Shown: in pieces, positions 57,610 through 64,000 of the stretch
How the letters are laid out: every line of letters starts with the position of its first letter
Numbering within the stretch: position 1 is the stretch's first letter
Source: Neoceratodus forsteri
Taxonomy: Eukaryota; Chordata; Ceratodontiformes; Ceratodontidae
Direction: 5' to 3'
DNA length: 64,000 nt
NCBI GenBank assembly: GCA_016271365.2
Contig: CM028132.1
Span: 1,190,139,001 to 1,190,203,000 of the forward strand
Made by a program: the position numbers and the translations under genes
The notes under the pieces: model-generated
Seen by the model: the letters and a program-made list of their open reading frames with translations, nothing else
What the model was told of the DNA's origin: nothing
Database searches by the model: none

Positions 57610-60508
57610 TATTTTTTTTAACATATTTATTTATTATTTATTGAAAAGTTTCACCAGGTAAGGTACACTGAACAACAAGTTGCTCGTCTCCCAGTACAAC
57701 CTGGGGGAGCGGGTAGTGGGAATTACATTGTATTAAAGAGTACACACAATAGCACAAAATCAGTTTACACAAAATCATTAAAGCATGGATTACAAGCATA
57801 AAAAGGCATGGATTACAGGAGTGCATGCAATAACACAGAATCAGTTTTACAAAGGCAAATAAAGCATGGATTACAGGCATGGATTTACAAGGTATATACG
57901 GAGTAAGCCTATACAGTGACTAGTGGGTGAGACAAAATAGTGGCTAAAAGTATTCCAGACTTGTCTTAATGCTTACAATTCGAGGACTAAAGTAACAAAA
58001 AAATAGACAATGAGAGAGAAACTAACAAATGTGGCAGCAAAGGAGCTAAAGGCCAGGGCGAGTCCTGCAGGCTTAGGAGAATGCTCCAGAGAGAGAGACT
58101 GATAGAAAATACTATCAAAAACAAGTCAGAGGAAAAAGTCAAAACAGAGCAGCGATCAGGGTAAGCAATGACTAATGAGAGGAGGGCAGGGTGAGGAACT
58201 AGGAGGGGGGAGCTAGGGGCAGGTACAATTTACAGAGAGGAAATTATGCAGTGCTTTGTTTAAAGAGCCTGGGGAGGAGGAAGAACGGATTTGTGTAAAG
58301 AAAGCATTCCATAGTTTAGTAAAACGATAAGAGAAGGAGGATTGGTCAATTGAGGTGGATCTCCAGGGGACTGACAGAGATCTGTGGTCATGGGATCTTA
58401 GAAGGCGAAGTGGTGTGGGGGAGAGCGAGGTAGGGAGGGAGTGTGCCAAGCCAGAACTTAGAGATGAAATTTGCACAGTGGTGCGGACACCTATTGGTTA
58501 TGGAGGGGAAGGCTACAGCACAATACAGGTGACAGTGATGGGTCAGGGGAGGTGCACCAGGGCAAACTGACAGAAGGAGTTGAAAAGTGTATCCAGGTTT
58601 GCTAAGGAGGTGGCAGGAGCAGAGCAGTAGACGATATCACAGTAGTCGATGATAGGGAGGATCATCTTTCGGATCAGTTCACGCCTTGCCTGAGTGGGGA
58701 GGCAGGTGCGGTTTTTGAATAAAGCGCCGAGTTTAGGGCGAATTTTTTTTCGTTATGGCATCTATATGGTCCGAGACAGTGAGATGTTGATCCAGCCATA
58801 CACCCAGATACCTGAAGGATGTCTTGGCATCTAAAGTTGCTCCATCAAGAGTAGTGAAGATGGGGACAGATAGGAGCCTTGACAGTTTCTGTCTCGTGCC
58901 AAATGTCATGGTCACTGTTTTTTTTGCATTTAGGAAGAGTTGGTGAGAGTGAAACCAACTCTGGACATTATTGAAGTCACTTTGAAGCCTGGAGGCAACA
59001 TCCAAGGGTGATGGTCCTGAGGAGAAAAGAACCATATCATCAGCATACATATGTATAGAGGAAGAAGTACAGACAGATGGAAGATCATTTTGGAAAATGG
59101 AGAAGAGGATCGGGCCTAGTATGGACCCCTGGGGGAAGCCAGTGCATATGGGTAAAGGGGGGGAGATGTAGTCGCATATTTTTACCGATTGAGAACGGTC
59201 GGTTAGGTATGCATTGAACCACTTTATGGCATGCTCTGACAACCCAGCAGCTGAGATGGAGCAAAGTAGGAGGGAGTGGGAAACAGTGTCAAATGCTTTA
59301 GCAAGATCAATAAAAATGGCAGTAGTGATGTGACCGCAATCCATGCCTGTCAGGATTGCATCAGTGATCTGGAGTAGTGAGGAGGTAGTAGAGTGATGTT
59401 TTCAGAATCCAGATTGGTATTGGGTGAAGAAGTTAATGTCTGATAGGTACGAGGACAGCTGGGCTAGGACTAGTTGTTTCTGTAGTTTGGCTAACGCTGG
59501 GGGGGAGGAGTGATATAGGGTGGTAGTTCCCAAGGGAGGAGGTGTCACCCCCCTTTGGAAGTGGGAGGATGATTGCATGTTTCCACTCTAGAGGAATGTC
59601 AGCTAATTGAAACGAGAGATTGAGAATAGCAGACAGTGGGGCGAGCAATGGCTGTAGCAGACAGGTTTAGTAACTTCAGGTCCAGCCCATCAGGAGAGCT
59701 ACCTTTGTTCGGGTTTAGGGCTTCCAAGGCCTCCAGCATATCAGATGGTGGGATTTTAGAGAAGGAGAAACTGTGTGGAGGGGCAGGTGGACTTCTGGTA
59801 GAGGCGGTTGGCAACTGATTTGTGTTGAGGTAAAGTGGGAATTGAAAGCTGCAGAAATGCTTGGGTGGTCTGTGATGACGTTATTGTTTATTTTGAGGAA
59901 GGAGGTGGAACCTGCGGGGAGAAAAGTGAGTGAATTGCTTTCCAAAATTTAGATGGATTGTTTATATTAGAGTTAAAGGTAGAGCTGAAGTACTCGGCCT
60001 TAGCCAAATGAGTGGCTTTTCAGCACTTGTTTCTGAGGGCCTCGTAATCCTTAAGAAGCTGTGCTCTTTTATGGAACTTCCAGGCTGTGTCGCACGCTCT
60101 TTGGACAGCGATGAGTTCAGGAGAGGTGGTTACCTTGGATTCGAACATGTCGTAAAGGTGCGTGATGATCCTAGACTTCAAGGAGATGGTCTCTGAAGTA
60201 GTTTGCTGGGTCATCTAGGTTGCTGGCTTTGGATATAGGTGCCTAGTTAATGTTGATCAGATCATATAGAAGCGGGGCAATGTTTAGGGATTTATATGAT
60301 CGGATTTGTAGAGTTTTGAAGGGGGCTTTGACTTTGTGAACTCTACACACCAGGAAAGTCATGCAATGGTCACTGAAAGCATCTGCTAGAGTACCGGATT
60401 TTATGATCCTATGGGTTTGAGAGGTGAGGGCCCAGTCGATTAGGGAATGGTTACCTGTCTTATGGTTAAGCCTAGTCGGGTCTTGGTTAAGTTGAGAGTC
60501 TGTATAGC
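57610..60508 (-). mobile_element. L2-like LINE, 5' truncated, nested in CR1-like LINE
   Basis: The 3' end reads on the minus strand as ttcagtgtaccttacctggt, then gaaacttttcaataaataat, sharing its tail with SINE-A and the LINE at 15251. RT and the C-terminal half of the endonuclease are present; the 5' end stops near 60508 within the endonuclease. The 3' UTR holds two diverged tandem copies of about 75 bp (57735-57885; shared: aaagcatggattacaggcat). Confidence 0.85.
58213..60500 (-). pseudogene. L2-like LINE RT and partial endonuclease
   Basis: It reads LNHKTGNHSLIDWALTSQTH, then FSDHCMTFLVCRVHKV (about 60360, SDH signature) and the RT blocks LEALNPNKGSSPDGLDLKLL (59760), LEWKHAIILPLPKGGDTSSL (59590), AIFIDLAKAFDTVSHSLLL (59315) and HMYADDMVLFSSGPS (about 59050; YADD intact). 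The C-terminal piece covers 58476-58213. It is the same family as 15621-18660 and also frameshifted. No 2A region is present because the 5' end is missing. Confidence 0.85.
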
Positions 60509-60664
60509 ATTCTGCGCATATCTGAAAACTCCTTGCCCCTTACTCCTTTTGCTATTCATCGATCCATATTTGCTTTTGCCCTCTGGACCAATCCTTTTGC
60601 CTCTTTTAACTTCATTTGGTAGTCATCCCACTGCTCATCCCCCAAGTTTTCTGTCTGTCTATCT

Positions 60665-60859
60665 GGAGGCAGTATAGCGTAGTGGTTAAGGGTACTGCGC
60701 TGCAAATCTGGAGACCTGAGTAAGAATTTCATCAGCCCCCACTTGCATACTGTGTGACCCTGAGCAAACCACTTAACTTCCTTGTGCTCCCAGGTTGCAC
60801 CTGGAAACAAGCTCTAGCTTAGTGTGCCTTTCCTAGTTAAACAATTTCCCCTTTGTCTG
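60665..60859 (+). mobile_element. SINE-A with 15-bp flanking repeat
   Basis: It carries the head aggcagtatagcgtagtggt, the MIR-like core and the tail agcttagtgtgcctttccta. Its B box is mutated (gagtaagaatttc). The flank tctgtctgtctatct (60650-60664) recurs at 60860-60874. Because this sequence is a simple repeat, the duplication is less certain. Confidence 0.8.
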
Positions 60860-60899
60860 TCTGTCTGTCTATCTATCTATGTCATCTGTCTAATTTAAG

Positions 60900-60960
60900 T
60901 TAAACCAATACAAATATTTGGGTGTCATCTTCGACAGAGAGCTCATTTTTTTCAAATTAT
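60900..60960 (+). pseudogene. LINE RT scrap, plus strand
   Basis: Plus-strand translation gives NQYKYLGVIFDRELIFFK, matching the YKYLGVxxD motif at the end of many LINE and RTE-type RT domains. It is only about 55 bases and its element is not identified. Confidence 0.4.
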
Positions 60961-61004
60961 ATACAGAAAGTAAGAAAATGTGAACCGAAAACTGGGAGCT
61001 CGCT

Positions 61005-61545
61005 TTTTATTTTATTTTTTTTGCTGCTGGCTTGCTCTGTCTTAGTCCACCTCACCCCATCTCTCAGGACTTACCTGCTGCCTCCCAGAGTGCACCCTGG
61101 ATTGCCTGCCAGGGTGGGGCTGTCAGGGAGAATCCTCCTAGCTCCCCAAACGGTGTCTCGTAGTGACCCAGGGGAAGAATGCCTAGGCCTGCTGCATGGG
61201 GCTTGGTGAGGAGAGGGCGGATGTCCTCCTGTTTCAGCCTGGCAGTATTTCCCCTGGGTTGCTGGGAGTTGTGGCATGCAGTGACTTAGGGGTGTGTAGG
61301 CACCGACATCTGGCACACCTCCCCTGGAACCTCTGAGTTTCGGTTGTGATGCCCCTGGTCTTTGCCAGGGGTTAGTTGAGCAAAAATGCTTCCAGTCCTC
61401 CCCAGAGGAGGAGAGCAGTCTGTTGGATATTCGACCCCCCACCGGCCAGCCCTCTCTATCTCCTGGGGCTCACATCCAAACCTGGGTCATTGGCGTTGCA
61501 GGCAGAAATCCAACCACGGTGCTGGCAGGCCGGTTTACCAGCCTA
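61005..61545 (-). mobile_element. SINE-B copy, minus strand
   Basis: The minus strand starts near 61540 with tgctggtaaaccggcc-like sequence, then gcaacgccaatgacccaggt followed by ttggatgtgagcc (B-box region), the GC-rich body, and an A-rich tail seen as tttttattttattttttt at 61003-61022. Confidence 0.75.
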
Positions 61546-61820
61546 ATCTTTTTTTTTTTTTTGTAAGTATAATCTTTATTAAACTTTTTTTCTTCTTATT
61601 ACAACAGGGTATAAGCAGTCACCAATTCATCAACAGAGTTCAAATGTATATACAAAGATATATTTCATAGGTATCTCTGGCATAGCTGTTACAGACAGGT
61701 AAAATTAATACAGGTACATGCTAGAAATCAAACCATGTGTAAGGCAGCATACTATACAGGAGAGCTCAGGTGTTCATAACTGTGTTTTCCCAATCCTGGG
61801 ACCCCCACCATCCCACCCAA

Positions 61821-63995
61821 TCAGAAGCCCCCACCCCAGGCCCAGCAACAACCTTGAATCTTCATGGGACAAAATTTAGGTCTTTGGACATGATATACAA
61901 GATTCATCTGTTCCATCTCAGTGGGCATAGTTTGGATCTGTCGTTCAGTGAGAGAGATTTTTTCATATTTATATATGAGATTGACTATGTCCCTCCAGTC
62001 GGGGACTGTGGGAGTTGGAGCTGTGAGCCAACACCATGTAATGGCCTTCTTGGCCACCAGAAGGACTATCCCCAGGAGGTAATGTGTGTGGGAGTCTCTG
62101 AATTCCGGAGGGAAAATATGCAACAAGAAAAATTCCCCAGTGAGGGGAACCGGCTGCCCAAACAGGGGCTCCAGCTCCCGTTCCAAGGATGTCAGAAAGG
62201 GTTCCAGCCTAGGGCACAACCAAAAGACATGTGAGTGATGTGCAGCAGAGTCACCACACTGGTGCCAGCATTGTGCTAATCTAGTAGTGAGGTGATGGGA
62301 TGTGATGGCCGGTGTACGAAAGTATCTAATGAGGAGTTGCCAGGAGAAGAGATGCCAATTATGGGAGAATGTAAGTTTAGAAATGGCAAAGCAGCTGGCA
62401 TCCCATTGTTGAGAAGTTACACTTGTTCCTAGCTCGTTATTCCGTTTGTCAAGGATCTGCCCCGAGCCCACCCCTGGTGTGTCCGTGAGGACCTTATATA
62501 ACCTAAAAATTGCATGTGGCAGCTCCATGGAGAAGAGAAGACCCTGAAGGAGCAGGATCAGGGTGGATATTCATCAGGGTTGGGGGCCAGAGTGGGGAGG
62601 GAGTGAAAATAATGTCTTAGTTGGAGATGCCTAAAGAAATCTGTCTGGCATAGCTCATAAGAGCTGAGCATTTCCTGAAACGTCTTAAAGATGGGGCCAT
62701 TTGTGACAGTGTCAGTGGCTCAGCAGGTAGCACGCTCAGCTCTGAGGCTGGGAGATCAGAAGGCTGTGGGTTCTATCCCCCACACCAGGCGCTTGGGTTA
62801 ATATTCCAATACTGACACTGTAGTGCAGCATGAGGGGGGTGCTGCACTCCTGAGATGCCGTCTTTCGGATGAGACGTTAAGCCGAGGTCCCATCTGCCTG
62901 TTCTGGTGGTAGTTCAGGTGGATGTGAAAGATCCCATGGCACTTCTTGAAAAGAGTAGGGGAATTTTCCCTGGTGCCCTGGCCAAATTTCCCCCCTTTGA
63001 CTAAAAATACCACCAACAGCTTAATCTGGTTCAAAGTTAGTTGTCATTCATCTGTACCCCCTTCCCTAGGTCGTGCCTGAAAATAGGCAGAATTTATCTA
63101 GTGCACTTACTCGGTCAACAAAAACTAACTACATAAATAAATAATTTAGAAACTGTGAGAGAAAGGAGAGACCCAGGTGGTCCCAATTACGGCATTTATG
63201 GTCCGTTCGGGCAGAGAGGAAGTTTTCTAACAAGGCAATCGGGCAGAGTAGCATCAGGTATGGCTGGAGGGAAAGGTGCCTACGGATCACTTTCCAAGTT
63301 CTGACTTGGTGTTGTATCCAGGGGTTAGAGGGGGCCCGGTGAGTGTAGGGGGTGGTCATGTATAGGGTGGCCCTAATCATGTCATCATAAGGGAAGAGAC
63401 CCTCCTGTATCTCCCTCCAAATTGCGGAGGAGGTCCTCATGAATCCAGTAGCTATGAAAGATAGGTGGGAGGCCCAATTGTATAAACTCAAGTTGGGGAG
63501 AGTGAGGCCTCCCTGTTTTTTGGGGAGTGAAAGGATGGAGAACTTCACTCTTGGGCGCTTTTCTGACCAGATGATTTCCAGAATTGCCTTATTCCAGATA
63601 CAGAATAATTTTGTTGGGAGGTGCAGTGGTACATTCTGAAAGAAAAAAAGGGTCCTGGGCAGAACTACCATCCGAATTACCTCTATTCTCTGGTATAGGT
63701 TCAGAGGGAGGACATTCCATTTGGCCAGATCTTGCTGGAGTTGGGTGTAGAAGCGGTCATAATTATTTCGCAGTGCATTATGTGCATCATGGGATAGATA
63801 GATTCCTAAGTATTTCAGTTTTCCAAGATCCCACTGAAATGGGTAGGCTTGCCGGAGTAACAGAGGGGGGCATAATGAAAGGCAAGGGTATTGGTTTTAG
63901 AAGTATTACGCTTATATCCTAAACATGACCCAAAGGGTTCGAGAATTTTAAAGGCTGCTGGGATGGACTGTGATGGATTTGAGAGGAAGAGTAGG
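61821..63995 (-). pseudogene. L1 ORF2, C-terminal half, split by a SINE
   Basis: The piece at 63671-63129 (180 codons) reads LPRTLFFFQNVPLHLPTKLF and WSEKRPRVKFSILSLPKKQG, typical of L1 after the RT. The piece at 62528-61821 (235 codons, open) holds the zinc knuckle CWHQCGDSAAHHSHVFWLC. The protein sequence is less broken than the L1 at 48440, so this copy is likely younger. The SINE insertion divides the two pieces. Confidence 0.85.
62699..63150 (+). mobile_element. tRNA-derived SINE with conserved central core
   Basis: A tRNA-like head (agtggctcagcaggtagcac, then gtgggttctatcccc) is followed by a segment that is widespread in vertebrate SINEs: ctgagatgccgtctttcgga then tgagacgttaagccgaggtc, and later ttcttgaaaagagtagggga. 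The end is aactacataaataaataa. It is unlike SINE-A and SINE-B. I relate it to V-SINE/Deu-type families by memory of the core only. Confidence 0.8.
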
Positions 63996-64000
63996 ATATC

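Larger units (their letters stand above)
55930..60900 (-). mobile_element. CR1-like LINE carrying nested insertions
   Basis: Pieces of one CR1-like pol lie at 55930-56260, 56885-57600 and 60509-60900 on the minus strand: VDSLPHKRLLKNL-like, then GLQDSKQHVFMVGRLYQTEQ then VVTLRKGGDKEHLGNY and MDKELGPDGLHLWVLKEMES, then GDEQWDDYQMKLKEAKGLVQ. The order is correct for one element. It is split by a SINE-B (about 56300-56885), an L2-like LINE (57610-60508) and a SINE-A (60665-60859). Confidence 0.8.
61549..64000 (-). mobile_element. Second L1-clade LINE, continues past the window
   Basis: A T-run at 61549-61562 is the poly(A) end of a minus-strand L1. The 3' UTR and ORF2 C-terminus follow. A different SINE is inserted at about 62700-63145. 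The RT reaches the window edge just after the catalytic box (ILLFLSNPSQSIPAAFKILE, then FGSCLGYK), so the RT core and ORF1 lie outside. Confidence 0.85.

Overview
This window looks like non-coding DNA from a large, repeat-rich vertebrate genome. I found no host protein-coding gene, rRNA or tRNA gene that I can defend. The repeat mixture is a DIRS tyrosine-recombinase retrotransposon, two L1-clade LINEs, many CR1/L3-type LINEs, an L2-like LINE carrying a 2A peptide, a Tigger/pogo DNA transposon and several tRNA-derived SINEs. That mixture suggests an amphibian, perhaps a caecilian, or a lungfish. This organism call is inference and cannot be settled from the window alone.

Layout. 0.3-3.8 kb: CR1-like LINE (minus) broken by SINE-A and SINE-B insertions. 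5-8 kb: CR1 endonuclease scrap, then a decayed Tigger transposon with both inverted ends and TA duplications. 8-15 kb: mostly unique sequence with a dispersed tail repeat, an inverted repeat, a fold-back element, a GATC-rich block, one unidentified exon-like segment and a 608-bp SINE-B. 15.2-20.3 kb: an almost complete L2-like LINE (minus) with endonuclease, RT, an in-frame 2A peptide and 110-bp tandem units at its 5' side. 20.8-21.7 kb: a cluster of long palindromes that share the same tip. 23-28.7 kb: CR1-like LINEs on both strands plus SINE-B. 31-34.3 kb: SINE-B and a decayed CR1-like LINE with a recognisable endonuclease. 34.3-42.2 kb: a DIRS element with inverted terminal repeats, internal complementary region, gag, RT/RH and tyrosine recombinase, interrupted by an LTR-like insertion. 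42.5-44.1 kb: a second LTR-like unit. 45-48.4 kb: MITE-like palindromes and tandem duplications. 48.4-55.3 kb: a full-length but broken L1 (minus) with its target-site duplication. 55.9-60.9 kb: a CR1-like LINE into which a SINE-B, an L2-like LINE and a SINE-A have been inserted. 61-64 kb: SINE-B, then the 3' part of a second L1 carrying a different SINE; this L1 runs off the window.

How the parts relate. The short SINE-A family shares its 3' tail with the L2-like LINE, so that LINE is its probable source of reverse transcriptase. SINE-B is unusually long (about 480-610 bp), GC-rich and ends in poly(A), which points to L1-type mobilisation. Nested insertions give a relative age order: CR1-like LINEs are oldest, then the SINE-A, SINE-B and L2-like insertions within them. 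Nearly every coding region carries stops or frameshifts and is a pseudogene.
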